From CAZPQM01 sp964588995 (GTDB taxonomy: Bacteria > Pseudomonadota > Alphaproteobacteria > Rickettsiales > UBA8987), in assembly GCA_964588995.1 (NCBI GenBank), contig CAZPQM010000010.1, positions 3,046 to 67,045 of the forward strand: a DNA stretch of 64,000 nt, given 5' to 3'. This document shows positions 49,944 through 57,677 of this stretch, in pieces (the first letter of the stretch is position 1; each line of letters opens with the position of its first letter). A model generated the notes under the pieces. It saw only the letters and a program-made list of their open reading frames with translations, did no database searches and was not told the origin of the DNA. Position numbers and translations under genes: made by a program.

Positions 49944-52514
49944 TTATTTATCCCGGCTTTCCATGATATCTTTTACCTTGGAAGCGAGCTGATTAAGCGT
50001 GAAGGGTTTCGGCAGAAATTCAAAATCACGCGTATCGCCGAAGGTTTTGATAAATTCATCCTCGCCATAACCGGAAATAAAAATCACCGAGATATCCGGA
50101 TTTTTTGCGAGCAACTGTTGTACCATTTCCGGCCCGCTGATACCCGGCATCATCACATCGGAAATGATCATATCGATTGAATTCGCATGCTCGGCAAACT
50201 GCCGCAGCGCATCTTCTGCATGTTCGGCGACCAGCACATCGTAGCCCTTGTTTTTCAGTGCGCGGCTGGCAAACAACCGCACCGGCGCTTCATCTTCCAC
50301 CAACAGAATTTTACCCGAGCCGGTGAGGTCCTGTACTTTCTTGGTCTCCACCTTTTCGACCTGTGCATCTGCGGAAACTTCGTAGCGCTTCAGCAGAATC
50401 ATAAACGTCGTGCCCTGATTCACCTTACTCGAAACCAGCACGAAACCCCCGGTCTGCTCAATAATGCCGAGCACGGTAGAAAGTCCGAGTCCCGTACCCT
50501 TACCCAGCTCCTTCGTGGTAAAAAACGGCTCAAAGATCTGTTCCTGCACTTTTTTCGGCATCCCACATCCCGTATCCTGCACTTCGATCGCAACGTAATC
50601 ACCGTTCGGAATGTCGTCGATACTTTCCGCTGACACAAAATGAGCAGGAATCGGGTTGAGCTTCTTATCGATCGTGCGGTTGGAGGTACGGATGGTCAAA
50701 ACGCCTTTACCCTCCATTGCATCACGCGCATTGACAGCAAGGTTGATAATCACCTGCTCCAGCTGCCCGGTATCGGCTTTGACTTTCCACAAATCGCGTC
50801 CATGCCGGATTTTAAGCTCGATATTCTCCCCGATAAGTCGCCGCAGCAGGTTGGACAGATCGGCAATCGTATCGGTGATGTCGACCACTTCCGGCTGTAA
50901 GGTCTGCTTACGGGAAAAGGCGAGTAACTGTCGCACTAGCCCGGCAGCCCGGTTTGCATTCTGCTTGATTTGCATGATATCGGCAAAGGATTGTTCGCCC
51001 GGCGGGTGACGCATCAGTAATAGATCACAAAAGCCGATCATTGCCGTAAGGAGATTGTTAAAGTCATGCGCTATACCGCCCGCCAGTTGCCCAACTGCCT
51101 GCATCTTCTGCGAATGAATCATCTTATTTTCGAGCTGTTTCTGCTCCGAGGTGTCAATCAGGTAGCCGATAAAGCCCGGATTCTCCTCATCCTGCTGTGC
51201 AGGTTCAATGGGATTTACATACAAATCACCCGTGCCGTTCTTCCGATGCGGCAAGGGGATGGTCAACGGCTTATGATCGGCGCGGCCACTTAAGCGCTCC
51301 TGCTCCAGCAGCTGGGAAAGGTCGTTGCGGTGGCTGGTCTCTACGATATCGAAAATGGAAAGATGCTGCTGATCGGTCAGTTTTTTCCCAGCCAGCTTGC
51401 GAAAAGCTGCATTGGTTTCCGTTACATTTCCCTGCGTGTCCATCAGCACGATACCAATTGGCGAGGTCTCTAAAAAGCGGCTCCATAACTCGGTAATGGA
51501 TTGCGCCAGCGTTTCCGGCAGGTTCGATTGTTTACGAACACTTGCCATCGGTGCATCTTTTTTTGACACCACGAAGCCGCAGCGTAGCAGGCCCTGATCC
51601 AGATCATGATCCTTACTCAGCATAAGCTGCTTCAGGTTCGCCGCAACCGGGTGCCCATCTTTATGTTTGAAAGTAACTTTAGCTTCCCATTGCTCGTTGA
51701 AGCTTTCTTCATCCAGCACGTGATTAGCAAAGACCAGATCCCGGAACCTGATATTTTCTTTCATCAGCTCCAGTTGTTCATAACCCAGCATGTCAGCAAA
51801 GGCCGGGTTCACGTAATACAGCACACCTTCTTCGGATGCTTTATAAATTCCGGTGTTCATCTCATCAAATACGCGTGTCAGCGCATGCGGCTGATAGCCA
51901 CCTTCATCCGTTGCCGATATTCTGAAGACTTTAATAACACAAAACCCCCGTGGGCGTCGGATAGGCTCCAATACAAAATCCACCATGACACTCTTGGTTT
52001 CATTACGCATGAGCTCGACATCGAAGTTTCGCGCTTCACGGCTCATCACAGCATGTATAATCTTACGCGCGGTCATGTGCTCGATGCCGAGATTTTCCAG
52101 AAAGCTATCAAGCCGCTTAAATTGTTTTTTGGGCGTTTTAAGATAATTACGGCTGTTGGGGCTATAATAGACCACTTGCTGATCCTGCTTTATAATCAGC
52201 ATGAATTCCATTCCCGTATTGGCCGCCCCCGCGAAGAGGGCATTCTCAAACTCATTCGAAAACAAATAACTCGCAAGCTGATGCGTATAGAGCATGAGCA
52301 GTATCACCAGGCAGACGAAACCGAGCGTAAAGGCAGCAAGTATTTTGATCGGCACCAGTTCGGTCACGGCCAGGAAGCTCACGAAGCTTATACCCATTGC
52401 GATAAAAGCGGATAGGATAATCTGCAGCATCAGGCTGCGGCTGCTGCGACGGCGGATAAAGAGCTTATCGCGTTCGGTCAGTTTGCTGATATCGTGAAAG
52501 CGGGATTGCGTCAT
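49944..52514 (-). CDS. cckA: CckA-type hybrid sensor histidine kinase
   Basis: An 856-residue membrane kinase. Two helices lie near residues 30-75 (LMLQIILSAFIAMGISFVSF; FTLGFVCLVILLMLY). Three PAS-like domains follow at about 95-190, 205-310 and 345-455 (third: LETSPIGIVLMDTQGNVTETN). The HisKA domain has the phosphorylated His in AGGIAHDFNNLLTAMIGF (near 481), and the ATPase domain has LSTVLGIIEQTGGFV. A receiver ends it, with the Asp in MIISDVMMPGISGPEM (near 783). CckA phosphorylates ChpT, which feeds CtrA, the alphaproteobacterial cell-cycle and motility regulator; chpT and ctrA are not in the window. The stop lies 59 bases before proS. Confidence 0.93.
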   Translation of the reverse strand: MTQSRFHDISKLTERDKLFIRRRSSRSLMLQIILSAFIAMGISFVSFLAVTELVPIKILAAFTLGFVCLVILLMLYTHQLASYLFSNEFENALFAGAANTGMEFMLIIKQDQQVVYYSPNSRNYLKTPKKQFKRLDSFLENLGIEHMTARKIIHAVMSREARNFDVELMRNETKSVMVDFVLEPIRRPRGFCVIKVFRISATDEGGYQPHALTRVFDEMNTGIYKASEEGVLYYVNPAFADMLGYEQLELMKENIRFRDLVFANHVLDEESFNEQWEAKVTFKHKDGHPVAANLKQLMLSKDHDLDQGLLRCGFVVSKKDAPMASVRKQSNLPETLAQSITELWSRFLETSPIGIVLMDTQGNVTETNAAFRKLAGKKLTDQQHLSIFDIVETSHRNDLSQLLEQERLSGRADHKPLTIPLPHRKNGTGDLYVNPIEPAQQDEENPGFIGYLIDTSEQKQLENKMIHSQKMQAVGQLAGGIAHDFNNLLTAMIGFCDLLLMRHPPGEQSFADIMQIKQNANRAAGLVRQLLAFSRKQTLQPEVVDITDTIADLSNLLRRLIGENIELKIRHGRDLWKVKADTGQLEQVIINLAVNARDAMEGKGVLTIRTSNRTIDKKLNPIPAHFVSAESIDDIPNGDYVAIEVQDTGCGMPKKVQEQIFEPFFTTKELGKGTGLGLSTVLGIIEQTGGFVLVSSKVNQGTTFMILLKRYEVSADAQVEKVETKKVQDLTGSGKILLVEDEAPVRLFASRALKNKGYDVLVAEHAEDALRQFAEHANSIDMIISDVMMPGISGPEMVQQLLAKNPDISVIFISGYGEDEFIKTFGDTRDFEFLPKPFTLNQLASKVKDIMESRDK

Positions 52515-52556
52515 GGGCGCATTATGACCCGCTTATGCTAACGAGGCAATGGAGGA

Positions 52557-53282
52557 TTAGCCATTCTGATTCGTATCGAATGGATTCGGAGTAGAAGAGG
52601 CCGGTTGGGCAGGATCGCCCTGCCCCTGCTGAATCGCCTGTACTTGGTTAGCGCTTAGTTCAGGGTAATTCTGCGGGTTTTTGATCATATCGATGGCTTT
52701 ATAGGTTTCCTGCCGGAACTGATTCGGATCTTTAATCCGCTTGATTTCCATATGCTCCATGCCGATACCGGTAATCAGGATATTACCGCGATGAATAATC
52801 CGGTCGAGCGCACTTTGCTTGACTTTCACGCCCTCTACGTGATCCAGCGGTATTTCGACTTCATTCACCTCGACCAATCCGCGCTTGTAAATCACCTTGC
52901 GGGTGGTGATCGCCTGTTCGACACTGATCTTACGGATCATAGACATGGTGAAGGTAAAAAAGCCCATAGCGAGCAACGCCGTTCCAATCAGTCTCTGGCG
53001 CGCTTCATTCGCCGTAATCAAGAGATTATATAACTCTTCCGGCAGGCTGGCTAAAAAGTTATGCACATAACCCCACACCAGATCGACATAATACCAGAAG
53101 CGATCAAGATAGGGGTGTTCGACCCGGGCTCCTGAAATGTCTGGTGGAAATAGAAATAATAGCCCGATACCCATCAGCAGAATTCCCATATAGCGGGAGA
53201 AGGGATGTAATTTCCCGGCATATAAAATCCGCTCGTTATTCAGGAGGGTATGCCGCGTATATTTGGTGAGTGGTTTTCCCAT
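52557..53282 (-). CDS. Bacterial PH-domain membrane protein
   Basis: A 241-residue protein with two membrane segments (YMGILLMGIGLLFLFPP and LIGTALLAMGFFTFTMSMI) separated by a hydrophilic loop. They are followed by a bacterial pleckstrin-homology domain (RKISVEQAITTRKVIYKRGL, VEIPLDHVEGVKVKQSALDRI, then GNILITGIGMEHMEIKRIKDPNQF). The C-terminal tail is Gln/Asn/Pro-rich. It follows a second PH-domain gene by nine bases on the same strand; the two probably arose by duplication and may act as a complex. The function of this family is poorly known; a membrane stress or lipid role is sometimes proposed. Confidence 0.83.
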   Translation of the reverse strand: MGKPLTKYTRHTLLNNERILYAGKLHPFSRYMGILLMGIGLLFLFPPDISGARVEHPYLDRFWYYVDLVWGYVHNFLASLPEELYNLLITANEARQRLIGTALLAMGFFTFTMSMIRKISVEQAITTRKVIYKRGLVEVNEVEIPLDHVEGVKVKQSALDRIIHRGNILITGIGMEHMEIKRIKDPNQFRQETYKAIDMIKNPQNYPELSANQVQAIQQGQGDPAQPASSTPNPFDTNQNG

Positions 53283-53291
53283 GACGGCGCG

Positions 53292-53921
53292 TTAATCGAC
53301 CTTGACGGCGACACCCATGCGCCGTGTCGTATGTTCTTCTTCTGCCTCAGCCGCACGGAATCCATACATTTCTATTGCATTCAATACGGCTTTTTTCATC
53401 TGCCCGGGATGCGCCACACTATCAATCACGATCTGATGCTTTTCTTTTTGCTTTTCATTACCGTGAATTGCCACCTTGTCCTTTACCGTTACCTTGCCTT
53501 TGGCAATCAGCCGGTCGAACATCGATTGTTTAGCTTTGACGTCACCGATCCGATGCAGATACATTTGTTGCCGCTTGGAAAACAACATCCCGGTAAGCGC
53601 AATAACGCGCTGCGTTGTCACCAGAATCAAATTATGCTTACGTGCAGAATGAATCTGCGTCGCAATAACTACGCCGAATCCGGCAATCAAATAGCCGAAA
53701 TACGTTTCGCGTGCACCGCGCAGCATCTCTTCCACCGGGCTGTGATAGCGCACTGGCGTGTATTGCAACACAACGTCGGGGTAATGCATCAGCACGATAC
53801 CAAGCAACATAAGGCAGACGGGAAATACATAGGCGGTAGCACCCACTTTGGCTTCGAATACAACACGCTCTTTGTGATGTAAGACCTCGCGAATGCGCTC
53901 ATCTCTAGATTTTTTTGCCAT
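53292..53921 (-). CDS. Bacterial PH-domain membrane protein (paralogue)
   Basis: A 209-residue protein with the same build as its downstream neighbour: a hydrophilic head, two membrane segments (VFPVCLMLLGIVLMHYPD and YFGYLIAGFGVVIATQIH), then a PH domain (LILVTTQRVIALTGMLFSKR, RIGDVKAKQSMFDRLIAKG, KVTVKDKVAIHGNEK). The Met at 53921 (MAKKSRDERIREVLHHKERV) has an AGGGAG site before it, whereas the upstream Met at 54059 would overlap the receiver gene region and add residues without family likeness. It lies nine bases from the other PH gene. No specific partner is indicated. Confidence 0.82.
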   Translation of the reverse strand: MAKKSRDERIREVLHHKERVVFEAKVGATAYVFPVCLMLLGIVLMHYPDVVLQYTPVRYHSPVEEMLRGARETYFGYLIAGFGVVIATQIHSARKHNLILVTTQRVIALTGMLFSKRQQMYLHRIGDVKAKQSMFDRLIAKGKVTVKDKVAIHGNEKQKEKHQIVIDSVAHPGQMKKAVLNAIEMYGFRAAEAEEEHTTRRMGVAVKVD

Positions 53922-53997
53922 ATAAACCAGCTCCCTCTTCCTTCTCCAGTATAACCTGATTGCAAGTATACCTATAGGAAAAAATGGGGAAATCCGG

Positions 53998-54417
53998 TTA
54001 GGAGGATTGGTTCTGTTCGAGTTGTTGCCGGGCGCTGCGAATAACTTGGTACAACTCATCGCGGTCGAATGGTTTTTTTACCGTCGCGAACACACTGTCC
54101 AGCACCTCAGCATTTTCGGCCATCTGATGAAGGTGGGCACTGACAAAGATAATGGGGATATGCTTGCATCCAGGGTGATTCTGCATGCGTCGCGCCAACT
54201 CTAATCCATCCATGACGGGTAATTTACAGTCCAGCAGCGCAATGTCGATCTGATCGCCATGCTCTTTCAGATAACTCCAAGCCGTGACAGCTTCCGTAAA
54301 AGTCACCGGATCATAGGTTTCATCCAATAAAAGCTTTTCGATAATCTCCAGATTGAAGGGGTCATCTTCAACACAGAGCAAACGTAACGGATCTCTCATA
54401 ACCGCTGAAAATACCAA
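53998..54417 (-). CDS. Single-domain response regulator
   Basis: A 139-residue CheY-like receiver with no output domain. It has the acidic pair in LLCVEDDPFNLEIIEKLL, the phosphoacceptor Asp in IALLDCKLPVMDGLELARRM, the Ser of IIFVSAH in the usual Ser/Thr position and the Lys of TVKKPFDRDEL. Such proteins pass a phosphate to a partner or bind a target directly; the cckA gene is 1.5 kb downstream on the same strand, so a phosphorelay link is possible but unproven. A Met at 54399 is an alternative start. Confidence 0.85.
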   Translation of the reverse strand: MVFSAVMRDPLRLLCVEDDPFNLEIIEKLLLDETYDPVTFTEAVTAWSYLKEHGDQIDIALLDCKLPVMDGLELARRMQNHPGCKHIPIIFVSAHLHQMAENAEVLDSVFATVKKPFDRDELYQVIRSARQQLEQNQSS

Positions 54418-54460
54418 AAAGAGAGCGAGTTAGCCAGATAATTGCATTCGCCAACGTGTA

Positions 54461-54958
54461 TTATTCGTGGGATAGTTGCATAATCGCCTTACATACTCGC
54501 CGTGCGGTCGGCTTTGTTACCGGCAGGAATGTATGCCGTAAGCGCCCCTCCTTATCGATCAGGTATTTCTGAAAATTCCACCATGGTCCTCCCCACATGC
54601 CAAACGCTCCCCGCGCATCAGCAAAAAACGGATGCGCATCTTTGCCTTTAACCGCGACCTCATCCGTCACCGGAAAATTGATCTGAAACCGCTTTTGGCA
54701 GATCTTTTGGTTGTCCTCACCCTTCTCCGGCTGCTGGCCGACAAAGTCGGACGGTACCGTAATCACCTGCAAGCCATCATCCTCAAAATCACTTTGTAAT
54801 CTTACAAGAGATTTAAACTGCTTAGTAAACAAGCAGCGCGTCGCCGTATTCACCACCATAACGACCTTGCCGTGATACGCATCAAGATGATATTCACCGC
54901 CTCCTACTTTCGGGAAGCTATGATGCAGAACGGATAGCGGTTTTTTTGCTTTACACAT
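54461..54958 (-). CDS. Glutathione peroxidase family protein
   Basis: A 165-residue thioredoxin-fold peroxidase. The peroxidatic Cys is in VNTATRCLFTKQFKSL, with the usual following Gly replaced by Leu, and the WNF motif is in GGPWWNFQKYLIDKEGRL. The second family motif is shifted to VPSDFVGQQPEKGED instead of FPCNQFGxQEPG. It lacks a signal peptide (MCKAKKPLSVLHHSFP), so is probably cytoplasmic and reduces lipid or hydrogen peroxide with thioredoxin rather than glutathione, as most bacterial members do. It is divergent from the BKACE gene 44 bases away. The altered motifs mark it as a divergent member. Confidence 0.85.
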   Translation of the reverse strand: MCKAKKPLSVLHHSFPKVGGGEYHLDAYHGKVVMVVNTATRCLFTKQFKSLVRLQSDFEDDGLQVITVPSDFVGQQPEKGEDNQKICQKRFQINFPVTDEVAVKGKDAHPFFADARGAFGMWGGPWWNFQKYLIDKEGRLRHTFLPVTKPTARRVCKAIMQLSHE

Positions 54959-55002
54959 AAAATTTAATTCGTACCGGGCTAAATCTATGTTACTAGAAAT
55001 GT

Positions 55003-55884
55003 ATGGAAAAGCTGATCATCATGTGCGCGCCAAACGGAGCCCGCAAGACCAAAGCGGATCACCCCGCTATTCCGATCACGCCGGAAGATCTGGCGGCGGA
55101 GTCTGCGCGGCTGGTCGAAGCGGGCGTTACCATGCTGCATCTGCATGTGCGCGATGACGAGGAGGGGCATACGCTCGAGGTTGCGCGCTATCAGGAGGCA
55201 ATCGCCGCAATCCGCGAGCGTGTTGGCGATAAGCTCATCCTGCAGGCCACTTCGGAAGCGGTCGGCATCTATCGGCCGGAAGAGCAGATGGCGATGGTCG
55301 AAGCCCTGCAACCGGAAGCGGTCAGTCTTGCGCTCCGCGAACTTGCCCCAAGCGAGGCGGAAGAAGCACGCTTTGGAGCATTTCTGAAATGGCTGATGGC
55401 GGAGCAGATTATCCCGCAATATATTCTCTATTCGCCTGAAGAAGTCCGGCGCTTTGCTAAACTGCGCAAGAACGGGCTGATTCCGGGTAAGAAAGTCTTT
55501 GTGCTGTTTGTGCTTGGTAAAAAAACCGGCAACCCGGAAGCGGCGAGTGACCCGTCCCAAAGCTGGGCGAAGCCGGAGGACCTCGACCCGTTTCTGGAGC
55601 AATTCGAGCACGGTCTAAAATTGCAGGAGACGCTCTGGGCCGGCTGCTTCTTCGGCGGCAATGAGGCCGCCTGTGCGGAATATGCCGCGGATTGCGGCGG
55701 TCATATCCGCATCGGGTTTGAGAATAATCATTTGCTGAGCGATGGCACGGTTGCTGCGCATAATGACGCGCTGATCCATGATGTGACCGAGCAGCTGGTC
55801 GATAACCGGCATCCGCGTATGATCGCCCGCGTGGAGGAGGTGCGTGAGATGCTGAAACCCTGCGTGCAGATCAAGGCTGCTTAG
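55003..55884 (+). CDS. BKACE-family beta-keto acid cleavage enzyme (DUF849)
   Basis: A 293-residue TIM-barrel enzyme of the BKACE (3-keto-5-aminohexanoate cleavage) family, which condenses a beta-keto acid with acetyl-CoA and splits it to acetoacetate and a new acyl-CoA. The zinc-binding strand is MLHLHVRDDEEGHTLEVARY, with the two His ligands, and other family pieces are LILQATSEAVGIYRPEEQ, ALQPEAVSLALRELAP and the late GGHIRIGFENNHLLSDG. The substrate cannot be predicted from motifs by eye. No lysine-fermentation neighbours are present. It stands alone, divergent from the peroxidase gene; the tRNA-Pro gene follows. Confidence 0.9.
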   Translation: MEKLIIMCAPNGARKTKADHPAIPITPEDLAAESARLVEAGVTMLHLHVRDDEEGHTLEVARYQEAIAAIRERVGDKLILQATSEAVGIYRPEEQMAMVEALQPEAVSLALRELAPSEAEEARFGAFLKWLMAEQIIPQYILYSPEEVRRFAKLRKNGLIPGKKVFVLFVLGKKTGNPEAASDPSQSWAKPEDLDPFLEQFEHGLKLQETLWAGCFFGGNEAACAEYAADCGGHIRIGFENNHLLSDGTVAAHNDALIHDVTEQLVDNRHPRMIARVEEVREMLKPCVQIKAA

Positions 55885-56070
55885 CAGTGTGGACAGCCTG
55901 CTCGGGCTATGCTAAAAAGCCGCTACTTATTTAATGCCGTGACGCATCAATGGGCTGAGTGCAAAAGCGCAGCCGCTTGTGCCGAAGGCGCGGAAAACGG
56001 GTGCCGAGGCCGCGGAAAAAATAGGTACCAGCTGCGGGTTAAGATGCTGGAGCAACATATAGAAGAATGT

Positions 56071-56147
56071 CGGGGTGTAGCGCAGTCTGGTAGCGCACTT
56101 GTCTGGGGGACAAGGGGTCGTGGGTTCAAATCCCGCCACTCCGACCA
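56071..56147 (+). tRNA. tRNA-Pro (GGG)
   Basis: A complete 77-base tRNA with encoded CCA. The acceptor strands are CGGGGTG and CACTCCG with one G-T pair, the D-arm is GCGCAGTCTGGTAGCGC, the anticodon loop in CTTGTCTGGGGGACAAG has anticodon GGG, and the T-arm contains GGGTTCAAATCCC. It stands at the left edge of an accessory block. Confidence 0.97.
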
Positions 56148-56177
56148 TATCTTGGCTTAACGTTCGAATCTTTCTTA

Positions 56178-56446
56178 GACAATGTTAGCTAATTCTGAAG
56201 TATTTTGCCATGAGACTGATGTTGTTAAAGAACAAGGAAAATATCGCCGGGAATAGTGGGCTTATTTCCAAGAGATTTTTCGCCGTTATTTGGCAACATC
56301 AGCCATGGTTCTGCTAATTGCAGCCTAAATCGCTGCTCGCAGCGTTAAAGCGCTTGCCAATAGAACCACTATTAACTGCACGCTTTGTCTTGCGAATCAA
56401 CGATTTAGGCTAGCAACAAAATATTTCAGAATTAGCTAACAGTGTC
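56178..56446. mobile_element. MITE-like element flanked by TA
   Basis: A 269-base non-coding element with about 31-base inverted ends. The left end reads GACAATGTTAGCTAATTCTG then AAGTATTTTG; the right end on the other strand reads GACACTGTTAGCTAATTCTG then AAATATTTTG. A TA dinucleotide flanks each end (56176-56177 and 56447-56448), which is the target duplication of IS630/Tc1-mariner transposases. An inner inverted pair, CCTAAATCG and CGATTTAGG, lies within. No transposase frame is present, so it would depend on one supplied elsewhere. It accounts for the gene-free stretch between tRNA-Pro and the CBS gene. Confidence 0.75.
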
Positions 56447-56500
56447 TAGAGCTTGGGCTTTCCGATGGGCTTTCCGATTATTGCCAATAACTCATATTGA

Positions 56501-57001
56501 TTAAAGATTGAAAGCAATAAGCCCTAATGTCAGGACAGCAAACAGAATCAGGGTGATTTGAAACCCGCGCCCTAATCGCCCTTTCAAATCCTGCCTGAGC
56601 GCTTCATAAAGGTCGGGGAAGGTATGCGCCACAAAATCACCCTGACTCATCATATTCACCAGCTTTCCCTCCGCATCCACAACAGGAAGATGCCTAAAAC
56701 GCTCACTGGACATGGTGTGCATCCAATCAACTAAATTATCATCTTCATTTGCAGAACGAATGTCCGTGCTCATAATCTCCGAAAGTTTGGCTTTATCCGG
56801 ATTTAATTTTTTCCCCAGCACACGGATCATCATGTCGCGCTCCGTTACAATGCCCGCAATCGTCTGGTCAGGATGAACCACAATAATTGAGCCAATATTC
56901 TTCTCACACATCACATCCAAAGCGCTTCGGACACTGTCATCGGGTAGGAACGTGACGGGCTTGGGCTTGGTTTTGAAGTCTGGTTTATCTTTTATTTTCA
57001 T
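56501..57001 (-). CDS. CBS-pair protein with C-terminal membrane helix
   Basis: A 166-residue protein with two CBS domains, which in other proteins bind adenosine nucleotides: SVRSALDVMCEKNIGSIIVV then GIVTERDMMIRVL (first), and LSEIMSTDIRSANEDDNLVD then FRHLPVVDAEGKLVNMMSQG (second). A basic stretch and one membrane helix (ITLILFAVLTLGLIAF) close the protein, so the CBS pair would face the cytoplasm at the inner membrane. It is divergent from the GbsR-like gene, with the palindromic operator between them, so it may be under the same control. The ligand is unknown. Confidence 0.88.
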   Translation of the reverse strand: MKIKDKPDFKTKPKPVTFLPDDSVRSALDVMCEKNIGSIIVVHPDQTIAGIVTERDMMIRVLGKKLNPDKAKLSEIMSTDIRSANEDDNLVDWMHTMSSERFRHLPVVDAEGKLVNMMSQGDFVAHTFPDLYEALRQDLKGRLGRGFQITLILFAVLTLGLIAFNL

Positions 57002-57023
57002 GATAGGACCACTACTAAAATTA

Positions 57024-57051
57024 TTGAAATTTCACTGTTAAATCTTATATT
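57024..57051 (+). promoter_or_regulatory. Promoter of the gbsR-like/cydAB unit
   Basis: TTGAAA at 57024-57029 and TATATT at 57046-57051 are 16 bases apart. The -10 box overlaps the left end of the palindrome at 57049-57070, so a bound repressor would block polymerase. The regulator ATG is at 57096. Confidence 0.5.
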
Positions 57052-57070
57052 TTCAGTATATACTGAAAAT
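57049..57070. promoter_or_regulatory. Perfect 22-bp palindrome, candidate operator
   Basis: The half-site ATTTTCAGTAT is followed directly by its exact reverse complement ATACTGAAAAT. It lies between the divergent CBS and GbsR-like genes, 25 bases before the regulator ATG and over the -10 box. A dimeric winged-helix regulator such as the adjacent GbsR-like protein would bind such a site. A partial half, TTCAGAAAAT, follows at 57070-57080. Confidence 0.65.
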
Positions 57071-57095
57071 TCAGAAAATAAAGTGAGAAATAAGC

Positions 57096-57677
57096 ATGAA
57101 GCTGTCACCCCTTGTGCAAACCTTTGTTCTTCACTTCGGTGAAATGGGGTCTCGTTGGGGTATTAATCGCACAGTGGGGCAAATTTATGCACTCATTTAT
57201 TTATCGGATAAGCCCTTAAATGCGGACCAGCTGGTCGAGGCGCTGGGCTTTTCGCGCTCCAACGTTGCCATGGGCATCAAAGAACTCGTCTCCATGAATC
57301 TTGTGATGTTACGTCACATACCCAGCGATAGAAAAGATTATTACACCACGCATGAAGATATATGGGAGATTGTAAGAAATCTCGTGGAAGAACGTAAGAA
57401 AAGAGAGATCGACCCGACGCTTTCGATGCTACGTTCGGTGATGATGGAAACGCCCAGCTCAGAGGAAGAGAAGCACGCGCAGGATAAAATGCGTGAGATG
57501 CATGATCTGATTGAGATGCTGACCAAATGGTATGATGACATGCAACAATTGGAGACGGAAAGACTGGTCAATCTGATGAAGATGGGAGCTAAAGTGTACC
57601 ATCTCTATCAAATGAAGGATAAACTTACCGTCATACCGGGAGGAAAAAACACAGATAAAAGAGGTAAAACAGAATGA
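57096..57677 (+). CDS. GbsR/MarR-family transcriptional regulator
   Basis: A 193-residue winged-helix regulator of the GbsR type. The domain spans about residues 10-95: GEMGSRWGINRTVGQIYALI, LNADQLVEALGFSRSNVAMG (recognition helix) and LVMLRHIPSDRKDYYTTHED (wing). A helical C-terminal part (about 110-180) probably dimerises. GbsR proteins in Bacillus respond to choline, but members next to cytochrome bd genes are seen elsewhere; its stop overlaps the cydA start (ATGATG at 57674), so it is expected to control cydAB. The palindrome just upstream suggests autoregulation. The signal is unknown. Confidence 0.87.
   Translation: MKLSPLVQTFVLHFGEMGSRWGINRTVGQIYALIYLSDKPLNADQLVEALGFSRSNVAMGIKELVSMNLVMLRHIPSDRKDYYTTHEDIWEIVRNLVEERKKREIDPTLSMLRSVMMETPSSEEEKHAQDKMREMHDLIEMLTKWYDDMQQLETERLVNLMKMGAKVYHLYQMKDKLTVIPGGKNTDKRGKTE

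Noticed and set aside
55909..56160. 83-residue frame running through tRNA-Pro
   Set aside because: It translates the tRNA gene itself and has no ribosome site or family likeness.
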